DNA from: Neorhodopirellula pilleata
Lineage (GTDB): Bacteria > Planctomycetota > Planctomycetia > Pirellulales > Pirellulaceae
Assembly: GCF_007859915.1 (NCBI RefSeq)
Contig: NZ_SJPM01000013.1
Coordinates: forward strand, 1-64,000
Length of the DNA stretch: 64,000 bases
Direction of reading: 5' to 3'
Made by a program: the position numbers and the translations under genes. This document shows, one piece after another, positions 44,219-53,074 of this stretch (position 1 is its first letter; the number at the start of each line of letters is the position of its first letter). The notes under the pieces were generated by a model that was not told where the DNA came from, made no database searches, and worked only from the letters and a program-made list of their open reading frames with translations.

Positions 44219-46462
44219 ATGCGATCATTTTCGATCTCCAAGCTGTTTTCGTTTGTCGTGGTGATGCTCCAACTCGTTACCCTTGGATCGATCGTCAGCG
44301 TCGTTACGGTCTCGGCTGAGGAGCGGCCGGCGGCTCAAGGAGTCGTCATCGATTTCGATACCGAGATCATGCCGTTGTTGACCCGGCACGGATGCAACGC
44401 CGGATCGTGTCACGGAGCCGCCATCGGTCGAGGCGGTTTCAAACTGTCACTATTGGGATCCGACGCGGCGAATGATTACGACTCGATCACGCGATCGCTG
44501 GAGGGACGGCGTGTCAACCGCTTCCAACCCGAGCGCAGTTTGTTGTTACTCAAACCGAGCGAACAAATCGGTCATGAAGGCGGCTTGGTTTTGGAGCAAA
44601 ACTCGGCTGCGTTTCAAAAGCTGTTCGCTTGGATCGAGCAGAGGGCAAGACGCCAACGCGTTCGAGAGTTGGTCGCCCTGACGACCATTCCGGAAAGCAT
44701 CGTGCTGGATCGTCCGGGGGACTCGGTCTCTTTTTCCGTCGTCGCGACTTGGCGGGAACACAATCGGAACGAAACAAGTTCGAACGTTTCGGATTGGACG
44801 GTGCTGACTCCCAATGACGCCGAAGCGGTCACGATCGATCGACCGACTAGCCGTATGATTGTTCACCGACCCGGTGTTCATGTCGTGATCGCGCGGTTCA
44901 TGGATCGCGTTTTGCCGATTCGTTTGACCGTGCCGATGCCGACTGGCTCGCAAACAACCGTCGAACCGAACGCTCTTGCTGAGACATCCACCGAGCCATT
45001 GGATTCAGAGCGAATCAATCCGATTGATCAGTTCATCAATACCCAACTTCGGGAACTGCGAATTCCAAGTTCGCCGCTCGCAGATGACCATGCTTTTCTC
45101 CGGCGCGTGACCTTGGATCTTTGTGGTCGTTTGCCCACTTTGACGGAAATCGAAACCTTTGTGACCGACACCAGACCTGATCGGCGTGCGATCCGCACCG
45201 ACGAGTTACTCGAAACGCGTGCCTTCGCGGATTATTGGGCGCTCAAATGGGCGAACATCTTGAGAATCGACGCTGGCCAATTGCAATCCGAAGGTGCTCA
45301 GGCATATCACCGATGGTTGGCCGATCGAATCGACCACGACGAACCATTCAATCAAGTTGCACGGCAATTGATCTTGTCCGAAGGTGACAGCTACGAGATC
45401 GGACCGGCGAATTTTTCTCGGTTTGGCAATCGTCCCGGCGATCTCGCCGAACATGTCTCACGTTCGTTGATGGGAGTGCGTTTGCAATGTGCCAACTGCC
45501 ACAATCATCCGCTCGACCATTGGACCCAAGACGACTACCACGGGTTCTCCGCAATCTTTGCGAAACTGACACGGGGGCGTATCGTATCGATCGCCAAGCG
45601 AGGAGAAGTCACGCACCCCGTCACCGGCCAACCGGCAATCCCAAGGATTCCAGGACAGCGGTTCTTGACCGCCGATGAGGACGGACGTGAGGTCTTGGCC
45701 GACTGGCTAACACGCGAGCGGACACCGTATTTGGCTCGCGTCACCGTCAATCGTTTGTGGCGGGAATTGATGGGGCGAGGTCTCGTCGAACCCGTGGACG
45801 ACTTGAGGGCAACCAACCCCGCAACGCATCCGGAATTGCTCGAGTGGTTGGCTCAAGATTTTGCCGACCACGAATTTCGGTTCAAACACACGATTGGCAA
45901 AATCTGTCATTCGCAAGCTTACCAACGTCAATGCGAACCGGTGCTAGGCAACGAAACCGACGAGACGTTCTATTCTCGAAAGTTAGCACGTCCGTTGGAG
46001 GCCGAAGTGATTGCTGATGCGATCGGCGACGTGACCGGGATTCCTCTGGAACTTGACGCGCCGATGACGACCCGCGTGGTGAACCTGACCAACAATCTTG
46101 CCGAGTCACGCACGCTCGATTTGCTCGGTCGTTGCGATCGAACCGCAGATTGCACGGGCGTGAACGGTGCAAGTGAGTCTCTCGCCCAAGCGTTGTACTG
46201 GATCAACGGTCCGCTGCTACAGGATCGTGTTTCGGCGGTTGACGGTAAACTTTTCCAGTTGCTGCGACATAGCAACGACGACGGTTGGGTGTTGGATCAG
46301 TTGTTCCTGCTGACGCTCACCCGACCCGACGCCTCGGATTCGCCTTTTTGGAAAGCGGAATTAGAACGCGACTCCGACTTAGACACCGAAACAAGACGAG
46401 CTTTTTTCGAAGACGTGTTTTGGGGAATTCTCGCCAGCCAAGCTTTCGCAGCCAATCACTAA
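44219..46462 (+). CDS. DUF1549/DUF1553-domain protein with cytochrome-like motifs
   Basis: A 747-residue exported protein (signal FSFVVVMLQLVTLGSIVS). It has the planctomycete arrangement: an N-terminal cytochrome-like part with RHGCNAGSCHG (CxxxCH), a DUF1549 region (NPIDQFINTQLRELRIPSS) with a second motif LQCANCHNHPLDHW, and DUF1553 (YLARVTVNRLWRELMGRGL and SQAYQRQ). The role is probably redox or electron transfer in the periplasm. The usual DUF1501 partner gene is missing next to it. Confidence 0.85.
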   Translation: MRSFSISKLFSFVVVMLQLVTLGSIVSVVTVSAEERPAAQGVVIDFDTEIMPLLTRHGCNAGSCHGAAIGRGGFKLSLLGSDAANDYDSITRSLEGRRVNRFQPERSLLLLKPSEQIGHEGGLVLEQNSAAFQKLFAWIEQRARRQRVRELVALTTIPESIVLDRPGDSVSFSVVATWREHNRNETSSNVSDWTVLTPNDAEAVTIDRPTSRMIVHRPGVHVVIARFMDRVLPIRLTVPMPTGSQTTVEPNALAETSTEPLDSERINPIDQFINTQLRELRIPSSPLADDHAFLRRVTLDLCGRLPTLTEIETFVTDTRPDRRAIRTDELLETRAFADYWALKWANILRIDAGQLQSEGAQAYHRWLADRIDHDEPFNQVARQLILSEGDSYEIGPANFSRFGNRPGDLAEHVSRSLMGVRLQCANCHNHPLDHWTQDDYHGFSAIFAKLTRGRIVSIAKRGEVTHPVTGQPAIPRIPGQRFLTADEDGREVLADWLTRERTPYLARVTVNRLWRELMGRGLVEPVDDLRATNPATHPELLEWLAQDFADHEFRFKHTIGKICHSQAYQRQCEPVLGNETDETFYSRKLARPLEAEVIADAIGDVTGIPLELDAPMTTRVVNLTNNLAESRTLDLLGRCDRTADCTGVNGASESLAQALYWINGPLLQDRVSAVDGKLFQLLRHSNDDGWVLDQLFLLTLTRPDASDSPFWKAELERDSDLDTETRRAFFEDVFWGILASQAFAANH

Positions 46463-46473
46463 ATGTCGATTGG

Positions 46474-47583
46474 TTACCGGACGGTAGTCGTTTGTCGCTT
46501 GAGCAACGAAAGATCGTTGTCGACCATCGCATGAGCGAGATCGCGGCACGTTCCCGAAGGTTTCCAGCCTAGATTGCGGGCCGCCTTGCCAGCGTTCCCA
46601 CAAAGGTCGCGCACGTCGGAAGGTCGCATGTATTTGGCATCGGTGGTCACGAATTGATGCCAATCCAATCCGACCCGTTCAAAGGCAAATCCCAAGAAAT
46701 CCTCGATACTGTGGGTCAGTCCGGTCCCCAACACGTAGTCGTCGGGCGTGTCGTGTTGCAACATCATCCACATCGCTCGTACGTAATCAGGCGCGTAGCC
46801 CCAGTCGCGGCGAGAATCCAATGCCCCCAAGCGAAGCTCGCTTTGAAGTCCGAGCGAGATCGCGGCCGCCGCTCTGGTGATCTTGCGAGTGACGAACGAT
46901 TCACCCCGCCGCGGCGACTCGTGGTTGTAACAGATCGCATTGCATGCGAAACAACCGAACGATTCGCGATATACCTGGACCATCTGGGTCGCGAACGCTT
47001 TGGCGACGCCGTACGGCGTAACCGGTCGCATTGCGGTTCGTTCGTCTTGCGGCGACGCGTCTGGACGACCAAAGATTTCACTACTGCTGATGTGCAAAAT
47101 TCTTGGTGATTTTTCAAGATCGCGAACGATCTCGAGCAACTTCAGTGTTCCCATCGCGGTGAACTGGCAAGTCGATTCGGGAATCTCGAAACTCGCTCCC
47201 ACATGGCTCTGTCCGGCTAAGTGATACAACTCGTCGGGCCGCGTCTTGACCAATACTCGGCGAATCGTGGTCGCATCATCCAGGTCCGCGTAATGCAAAA
47301 AAAGCTTATGGTTGTAAACATTTTTATCGTCAAACAACGGATCCAGACGCGAGCGAACCGTGTTGCTGGTTCGGCGCACTAGTCCATGAACCGTGTATCC
47401 CTTTTCAAGCAAAAGCTCGGTCAAATACGAGCCATCCTGGCCGGTGATGCCGGTGATCAATGCGGTCTTGATAACGCTTGCCTTTTCTGAATCGATAGAG
47501 GGGGTGGCTCTAGCGGGCTGTCGATTCAATCGTAACCCGAAGCGTAAGCGAGGGATGCAACTCTTTATATATCCCTCGCTCAC
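46474..47583 (-). CDS. gmd: GDP-mannose 4,6-dehydratase, start region overlapped by a repeat
   Basis: An NAD(P)-dependent SDR enzyme that makes GDP-4-keto-6-deoxymannose. Motifs: TALITGITGQDGSYLTELLL, SSSEIFGRPDASPQDE, and PVTPYGVAKAF with catalytic Tyr and Lys, plus NHESPRRGESFVTRKITRA. The family start would align with Ile38 of the open frame (codon ATC at 47472), preceded by an aaagg site. The only usual start codons upstream, TTG 47529 and GTG 47583, lie inside a family A repeat that encodes the first 25 or so residues. The enzyme domain is intact; the true start is unresolved. Confidence 0.85.
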   Translation of the reverse strand: MSEGYIKSCIPRLRFGLRLNRQPARATPSIDSEKASVIKTALITGITGQDGSYLTELLLEKGYTVHGLVRRTSNTVRSRLDPLFDDKNVYNHKLFLHYADLDDATTIRRVLVKTRPDELYHLAGQSHVGASFEIPESTCQFTAMGTLKLLEIVRDLEKSPRILHISSSEIFGRPDASPQDERTAMRPVTPYGVAKAFATQMVQVYRESFGCFACNAICYNHESPRRGESFVTRKITRAAAAISLGLQSELRLGALDSRRDWGYAPDYVRAMWMMLQHDTPDDYVLGTGLTHSIEDFLGFAFERVGLDWHQFVTTDAKYMRPSDVRDLCGNAGKAARNLGWKPSGTCRDLAHAMVDNDLSLLKRQTTTVR

Positions 47584-47655
47584 GCTTCGGGTTTCGATTC
47601 GGACTAAATCAACAGCCCGCTAGCCCGTCGGATCACTAAATCAACAGCCCGCTAG
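47510..47655. repeat. family A MITE-like copy with extra partial arm
   Basis: Left arm 47510-47555 (ctagcgggctgtcgattcaa and on) and right arm 47572-47623 pair almost completely around 16 bases. A further partial copy of the right end lies at 47634-47655. It overlaps the open frame of gmd at its 5' end. Confidence 0.85.
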
Positions 47656-47757
47656 GTGCGGATCGGCGGAAACCGAACCTCGGCACGAATGCGGAGTAGA
47701 TCGCTATCTTAAACACTGTTTCGTCGGATGCGAGACCGGTAGATCGGATCGATAGTG

Positions 47758-48372
47758 TTATTCTTCAGTGCTGAAACGTTGCCGATACTCGGCCGCCAAG
47801 GCGACATAATGGGCGGTGCCTTCTCGGCAGCGACGGGCGAGTTCTTCGGAAACCGGTTTGATCGGTTTTGCGGGGCTGCCGACGGCCAGCATTCCGGGCG
47901 GGATCACGGTGTTCTCGGTGACGAGTGCTCCCGCCCCGATGATCGCGCCGCGTCCTACTCGAGCACCGTTGAGAACGATCGCGCCGATGCCGATGAGGGC
48001 TTCGTCTTCGATCACGGCACCGTGAACGATGGCGGCGTGTCCGATTGTGACGTCTGCACCGATAATGCACGGTTTACCCGGATCGCAGTGCAACACGCAT
48101 TGGTCTTGCACGTTCGATCGGGCACCGATTTCGATCCGTTCGGTATCCCCACGCATCACCGCGCCGAACCAAACGCTCGCGTCCGCGGCAATGTGCACCT
48201 GCCCCAAAACGACGGCCCCGGGGGCAATGAACGCGCTCGGGTCGATGAGAGAATAGTCGGTTTGCGAGGTTACCACCGATTCGCGTCGGCATATTTCTTG
48301 ATCCACACGGTGTTCATGAATATCGGAGTCGATAACCGAATCGGAGGAGGCTTTAGTTTCGCGTGAGTTCAT
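47758..48372 (-). CDS. gamma-carbonic-anhydrase-like hexapeptide-repeat protein
   Basis: A 204-residue protein with left-handed beta-helix repeats: IDPSAFIAPGAVVLGQVHIA, SVWFGAVMRGDTERIEIG, SNVQDQCVLHCD, ADVTIGHAAIVHGAVIEDE and AIIGAGALVTENTVIPPGML. The His residues of VLHCD, IGHAA and VHGAV match metal ligands of the gamma-CA/PaaY/YrdA family. Catalytic activity as a carbonic anhydrase is uncertain. The N-terminal 50 residues are an unconserved polar tail. From the ATG at 48372; it is divergent from yidD. Confidence 0.88.
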   Translation of the reverse strand: MNSRETKASSDSVIDSDIHEHRVDQEICRRESVVTSQTDYSLIDPSAFIAPGAVVLGQVHIAADASVWFGAVMRGDTERIEIGARSNVQDQCVLHCDPGKPCIIGADVTIGHAAIVHGAVIEDEALIGIGAIVLNGARVGRGAIIGAGALVTENTVIPPGMLAVGSPAKPIKPVSEELARRCREGTAHYVALAAEYRQRFSTEE

Positions 48373-48386
48373 GGGACGATAATGGA

Positions 48387-48662
48387 ATGATGAAAGAACC
48401 TGCACAAGCCAACGACGAACCCGACCAACCGCCCCGTGGCGTCGTAGGCCGTATACTGATTCACGTTTTTGTGTTGCTTATTCGATCGTACCAGATCTTC
48501 GTCAGTCCGTTGTTGGGACCGAATTGCCGATTCACTCCAACGTGCAGTTCTTATGCGATCGGCGCGATCCGTAAGTACGGCTTACTACGGGGTGGTTGGG
48601 CATCATTGCGGCGAATCGGAAGGTGCCACCCATGGAATCCTGGTGGCTACGACCCGCCATAA
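48387..48662 (+). CDS. yidD: membrane protein insertion efficiency factor YidD
   Basis: A 91-residue protein with the YidD signature: a short helix (IHVFVLLIRSYQIFVSPLLG), NCRFTPTCSSYAIGAIRKYG and the ending GRCHPWNPGGYDP. YidD aids insertion of inner-membrane proteins with YidC. The N-terminal 15 residues are a variable polar leader. ATG 48387 and 48390 are both possible. It is not next to rnpA, rpmH or yidC as it often is. Confidence 0.93.
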   Translation: MMKEPAQANDEPDQPPRGVVGRILIHVFVLLIRSYQIFVSPLLGPNCRFTPTCSSYAIGAIRKYGLLRGGWASLRRIGRCHPWNPGGYDPP

Positions 48663-48693
48663 TGAAGCCGCCCACGTTGACTCGCCCCCCAAC

Positions 48694-48799
48694 GCTAGCG
48701 GGCTGTTGATTTAATCGTAACCCGATGCGACACGGGATGTTGATTTAGTCCGCTGGCGCCTTCGGCTCACCTTAAAACTAGATTTTGACGGAGTACTAG
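48694..48799. repeat. deletion derivative of family A
   Basis: The left part (gctagcgggctgttgattta at 48694 and on) is typical, but the central arms are broken (cgatgcgacacggg) and a second tgatttagtc follows. The end attttgacggagtactag marks the outer terminus at 48799, directly against the stop of the next gene. Confidence 0.7.
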
Positions 48800-49765
48800 T
48801 TAGGCCGCTCGCGCCGTCGTTTGCTTGGCGAGTCGCTTCGCTACCTTCTCCGATGGGGTACGCCACCTGCGGTGTAACCACCAGTATTGCTCAGGGGCTA
48901 AGTCAATCATCGCCTCGAGTTGACGGTTGTACCAATGCGTCAACGTCGCCACCGACTCGCAGTGCGGATCGGTGTGGCCATGTTCGCTTGGTCGCGGGTC
49001 GGCTTGGGCCAACATGGCCGACTCGAATTGCATCGGCCGCCCTCCGATCCGCCGGGTATAGACGGCAAGCATCGGGGCGTCATTGGCCAGCGAAAACAAG
49101 GCGAGCGCCTTGTGGCAGGACGCGGGTTGCCCGCAAAAATCCACCCACAATCCTTTTTCGCCGGCGTGCTGATCGGCCAGCAACGATAACGTCCCGCCGC
49201 CGCGAAGATGCGCGTCAACGATCGGGGCGCAACCGTTCTTGTCGACAATTTGTTGCCCCTTCGCACCGCGAAAGTTTTCCACCCAGCGGTGCAAAAAACG
49301 GTTGTCCAAATTGCGGGCGATCGCGAGCGTTTCCAACCCCATCAACCCCATCGTGTAGCTGCCGATTTCGAAATGGCCGAAATGACCGCTGACCATCACC
49401 GCCGGGCGAGGTGAAAAACTTGCTCGTAACATTTCGCGATTGCCACGGAAGACGACATGCTCTCGCCAATTGCTGCGATGTAACCGTCGCTGTGCCCATG
49501 CCACCTCGCACACCATCAACATCAAGTGGTGCCACATCGCCCGGGTCAACTCATGTTTGCGGATCGGATCAACACCGGGAAAGATTCGATCCAACGCATC
49601 GTCGATCTCCTTCCGACGAACCGGCAACGGTCCCGATAGAAGCCACGCAAGGTTGCGACACAAGTGATCGCCCATGTCCAGCGGCATCGCTTGAACGAAC
49701 GCCACGACCAAACGAACCGCAGCGTAAGCGATGAAATCGACAAAGGGGGGGAGCAACGAACGCAT
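48800..49765 (-). CDS. LpxL/HtrB-type lysophospholipid or lipid A acyltransferase
   Basis: A 321-residue membrane-associated enzyme. One N-terminal helix (FIAYAAVRLVVAFVQAM) precedes the acyltransferase signature VMVSGHFGHFEIGSYTMGLM, where HFGHFE is the HxxxxE-type catalytic motif, and LLADQHAGEKGLWVDFCG. It would add an acyl chain to lipid A precursors or related lipids. From the ATG at 49765 (TTG one codon earlier). Its TAA stop lies at the edge of the family A repeat. Confidence 0.88.
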   Translation of the reverse strand: MRSLLPPFVDFIAYAAVRLVVAFVQAMPLDMGDHLCRNLAWLLSGPLPVRRKEIDDALDRIFPGVDPIRKHELTRAMWHHLMLMVCEVAWAQRRLHRSNWREHVVFRGNREMLRASFSPRPAVMVSGHFGHFEIGSYTMGLMGLETLAIARNLDNRFLHRWVENFRGAKGQQIVDKNGCAPIVDAHLRGGGTLSLLADQHAGEKGLWVDFCGQPASCHKALALFSLANDAPMLAVYTRRIGGRPMQFESAMLAQADPRPSEHGHTDPHCESVATLTHWYNRQLEAMIDLAPEQYWWLHRRWRTPSEKVAKRLAKQTTARAA

Positions 49766-49831
49766 CAACCGATGTTCTCAAAACCCGGTGACGATGCCCA
49801 GACCAATTACCAGCGACGCTGGGGTTTTTAC

Positions 49832-49887
49832 GAGTCTCGGAGAGAGTCGGCTACGTGATTTGGAGTCTCGGAGAGACTCGGCTACGT
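49832..49887. repeat. short direct repeat with internal palindrome (family D)
   Basis: Two copies of gagtctcggagagactcggc plus tacgt (one base different in the first) lie 31 bases apart at 49832-49856 and 49863-49887. Each contains the palindrome gagtctcggagagactc. The remaining 49766-50002 contains nothing else recognised. Confidence 0.7.
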
Positions 49888-50002
49888 CAAGTGCGGGCGT
49901 CCTGACGACCTCGAGAGTCTGAAGGTTTGATGGCTATGAGTCATGGCAACCGGCAAAAAGGGCCCCTGTTTTACCTAGACTTGCTAGATTGCGAACGTCA
50001 AT

Positions 50003-51214
50003 CTACTCGACTTCGAATCCTGAGGTTTGCAGTTGCTCTTGCACCGCTGCCTTGAATGCATCGCCTAACGTCACCTCGCTCGAGGATGCTGCTTGCTTGG
50101 CTTGTTGGTCGGCGATAAACGCTTCTCGCTGCCGGTTGGCGTCGGCCAATTGCGACTTGATCTCCGCCCTGCGTTTGGACATTTCTTCGATTCGTGCCAA
50201 GCGTTGTTTTGACGTCAATCCTTGAAGCTCTTTCGGCAATTCAGCGTCACCGAGTTTCACAATCGCAGCCGGGTTCTCCTCAAACGTATCGACGAGATCT
50301 CGGCCGACGTTACGGTACAGCGGACTTGACTTGATCAAGGCGCGGCTGCTCAGCGAGCTTCCCGCATTGGAATCTTGTTGCATCTGATTCAACGCGTAAC
50401 CTTCTCGTTTGTCTTGCGAGCCAAACCACAGGTAGGTTTGGTTCAGCGACGTGTTCAATTCGATGATGATTTTGTCCTGCGGGGCCGGGATGTGCGTCAC
50501 CTTTTCATCTTGGTTGATGTTCATGAATTTACCTTCGGCGAGTTGGGCACCCTTTTGCCACTTCCCGTCGACTCCCTGTTGGTAGTTGCCGCAGTGAATC
50601 GTATTGACCACGATGCCGCTCTGGATGGCATTCTTGCAGGCGCCTTGAAAGTCGACCGATCCCTGATCAAACGGCTCGTTGCCGGCGATAAAGATGGCTT
50701 TGTACGCGTTGGGTTCCGAACTCCAATCGAGCCGCTTGACGGACTCGGCGATCACCGCGCCGCAATACTCGTCGCCACCGCTGGTCGTTAGGGCGAACAG
50801 AGCCTCGGAAACTTTGTCGAGGTCATCGGTCAACTGAGCGACTTGTCGAATGTAGTCCTCCGATGCCGGAAGTCGTGTGTTCCCGTATTCGAAAACAGAA
50901 ACCCGCAGCAGCGGTGTTTTCCCGTTCTTTTTCGCTTTCGCAAATTCCTGCACGATGTTCCATAATTGGCTCTTCGCTTGGTTGATCAATCCGTCCATCG
51001 AATTGGACGTATCGAGCAGGATGGCGACATTCACTTCTGGTCGTTGCCCCGCGAAGGGTGGCTTGGACTTGCCTTTCTTCTTCACCTTGACGGTCGAATC
51101 GTTGTCCGTTTTCACTTCGATCGTCACGTCTTGCGCGGAACCATGCGGAGCGACCGGATTGCCGAAAAGGCAAAGTAGTGCCAAGGTCGCAAACAGAGAG
51201 TGAAGGCGTTTCAT
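50003..51214 (-). CDS. exported von Willebrand factor A protein
   Basis: A 403-residue protein from the ATG at 51214 with a signal peptide (LFATLALLCLFGNPVAPHG). A basic linker (VKVKKKGKSKPP) precedes a VWA domain with an intact metal site, Asp68-x-Ser70-x-Ser72 in LLDTSNSMDG, and AIFIAGNEPFDQGSVDF. A helical C-terminal part with Lys/Gln/Ala repeats (IEEMSKRRAEIKSQLADAN) looks coiled coil. It may bind surface or matrix partners. No operon partner is evident. It is distinct from the TadG-like VWA at 5122. Confidence 0.83.
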   Translation of the reverse strand: MKRLHSLFATLALLCLFGNPVAPHGSAQDVTIEVKTDNDSTVKVKKKGKSKPPFAGQRPEVNVAILLDTSNSMDGLINQAKSQLWNIVQEFAKAKKNGKTPLLRVSVFEYGNTRLPASEDYIRQVAQLTDDLDKVSEALFALTTSGGDEYCGAVIAESVKRLDWSSEPNAYKAIFIAGNEPFDQGSVDFQGACKNAIQSGIVVNTIHCGNYQQGVDGKWQKGAQLAEGKFMNINQDEKVTHIPAPQDKIIIELNTSLNQTYLWFGSQDKREGYALNQMQQDSNAGSSLSSRALIKSSPLYRNVGRDLVDTFEENPAAIVKLGDAELPKELQGLTSKQRLARIEEMSKRRAEIKSQLADANRQREAFIADQQAKQAASSSEVTLGDAFKAAVQEQLQTSGFEVE

Positions 51215-51418
51215 CGTTTCGTTCCTGAAGAAGAGAAGAGGTTTCCCAAAAGTGGGTCCGGTGTCAGGCGACGTTCTCATTCTATCACCACGCGTTAAGC
51301 GAAAGTGTCTAAAAAGAACCGTGCCTGATTGAGTGACGCTTCAAAACGTGATTCATTAGTGCGAAAATCCGAGGAAAAAGAACTCTTTTACCACTAACCC
51401 TCTATTTTACGGGTCCCC

Positions 51419-52906
51419 ATGTCTTCCAGAACACTTTTCAAATGTCGGCTGTGTTGCTTGACGTTCCTTTGTTTCGGCTTGCTTGCCGGACAATCGAACC
51501 TAATTGATGCGGCGGATATTGTCCGACCGAACATCTTGCTGATTGTTTCGGATGACCAGGGCTACAACGACGTTGGGATTTTGGGAAACGGCATCATCAC
51601 ACCCACGCTGGATCAGCTTGCTCACGAAGGAACCCGATTAACGGATTTCTATGTCGCGTGGCCGGCATGCACTCCGTCTCGCGGTTCGATTTTGACGGGA
51701 CGCTACCCACAGCGGAATGGGATCTACGACATGATTCGCAACGAAGCCCCGGACTACGGACACAAATACCCATCGGCCGAGTATGAAGTCACATTCGAGC
51801 GTATTGGTGGGATGGACGTTCGCGAACGGATCGTGGCCGAGCTATTGCAGCACGTCGGTTATCAAACCGCCATCTACGGCAAATGGGACTTGGGATCGCT
51901 TAAACGTTTCTTGCCAACCTCACGCGGGTTCGACGACTTCTACGGTTTCGTCAACACCGGAATCGATTACTACACGCACGAACGTTACGGCGTGCCGAGC
52001 ATGTATCGCGGCGATCAAAGAACCGAACAAGACCGGGGAACCTACTGTACGAAACTTTTCGAACGCGAAGCGATTCGCTTCCTGCAGAACCGTGATCGAG
52101 ACCGGCCATTTTTTCTGTATGTTCCCTTCAATGCGCCTCACAATTCCTCATCACTCGATCCAGCCAAACGCTCGACCGTGCAGGCACCAGATTCGTACAA
52201 GGCGATGTACCCGTCGGTCGAGAACGAGGACCGCGAAGCGTCAGCTTCACACAAGTACGCCAAGGCGACTGCCCGCGTGGCGACGCCGGAAGCGCGGCAA
52301 CGAGACTATCGCGCTAGCGTCACGTGCATGGACGAAGCGATCGGCGAGATCATTCGTGTCCTGCAACAACAGTCTTGTTATGACAACACGATCGTGATCT
52401 TCTTTTCCGACAATGGCGGCAGTGGCGGCAGCGACAACACGCCTCTTCGAGGAAAGAAAGGGCAGATGTGGGAAGGCGGCATACGTGTTCCCATGATCAT
52501 CCGTTGGCCCAGCGGTGGGATTCCACCGGGACGCGTCAACGATTCGTTTCTAACGTCGCTGGAACTGGTACCGAGTCTGCTCGCGGCGACCAAGACTTCT
52601 ACTCCTGATGATTTGATCCTCGATGGATTCGATTGGTGGGATTGTTTACGAGGTGCCGGAGAATCACCACGTGACCAAATGTTTTGGCAACGACGCGATC
52701 ACAAAGCCGCTCGGGTCGGCGATTGGAAATGGGTCGACATGGGAACCGCCGGAGGAGGACTGTTTGATCTGTCGATCGATATCGGTGAAACCAACGACCT
52801 ATCGCAACAACACCCGGACAAACGACAAGAGTTGGAGGCATCGTTCGAGACTTGGCGGCAATCGATGCAAGCTGTCGAACCCCGAGGACCGTTTCGCGAT
52901 TTCTAA
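51419..52906 (+). CDS. exported sulfatase
   Basis: A 495-residue formylglycine-dependent sulfatase with a signal peptide (LTFLCFGLLAGQSN). The metal-binding ILLIVSDDQGYNDVG has Asp45 and Asp46, the active site Cys84-TPSR is the formylglycine motif, and FFSDNGGSGG and GKKGQMWEGGIRVPMIIRW are further family blocks. It would remove sulfate from a polysaccharide or similar substrate. No neighbouring carbohydrate genes specify the substrate. Its end abuts the repeat region of the RAYT gene. Confidence 0.93.
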   Translation: MSSRTLFKCRLCCLTFLCFGLLAGQSNLIDAADIVRPNILLIVSDDQGYNDVGILGNGIITPTLDQLAHEGTRLTDFYVAWPACTPSRGSILTGRYPQRNGIYDMIRNEAPDYGHKYPSAEYEVTFERIGGMDVRERIVAELLQHVGYQTAIYGKWDLGSLKRFLPTSRGFDDFYGFVNTGIDYYTHERYGVPSMYRGDQRTEQDRGTYCTKLFEREAIRFLQNRDRDRPFFLYVPFNAPHNSSSLDPAKRSTVQAPDSYKAMYPSVENEDREASASHKYAKATARVATPEARQRDYRASVTCMDEAIGEIIRVLQQQSCYDNTIVIFFSDNGGSGGSDNTPLRGKKGQMWEGGIRVPMIIRWPSGGIPPGRVNDSFLTSLELVPSLLAATKTSTPDDLILDGFDWWDCLRGAGESPRDQMFWQRRDHKAARVGDWKWVDMGTAGGGLFDLSIDIGETNDLSQQHPDKRQELEASFETWRQSMQAVEPRGPFRDF

Positions 52907-52943
52907 GTTTTTCGTGCCAGGAAAAAAAATTGGGAAAAAATTT

Positions 52944-53013
52944 GGTGCCACCCACAAGGAAAACATTTGGTGCCACCCACAAAACATAATTCATCATAAA
53001 TGGTGCCACCCAT
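52944..53013. repeat. three 12-bp repeat copies left of the RAYT gene
   Basis: ggtgccacccac occurs at 52944-52955 and 52969-52980, and ggtgccacccat at 53002-53013, upstream of the transposase start. They are the reverse complement of the downstream copies. Confidence 0.88.
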
Positions 53014-53074
53014 CGTTGACGGGTAGCCCGGCGGCGCGTACGATTCGGGAAATTACTCAAACCGGGAGATTGCC

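Noticed and set aside
48620..48632. RAYT-type repeat ggtgccacccat inside yidD
   Set aside because: The match is within the conserved YidD ending (GRCHPWNPGG) and is coding, so it is probably coincidence.
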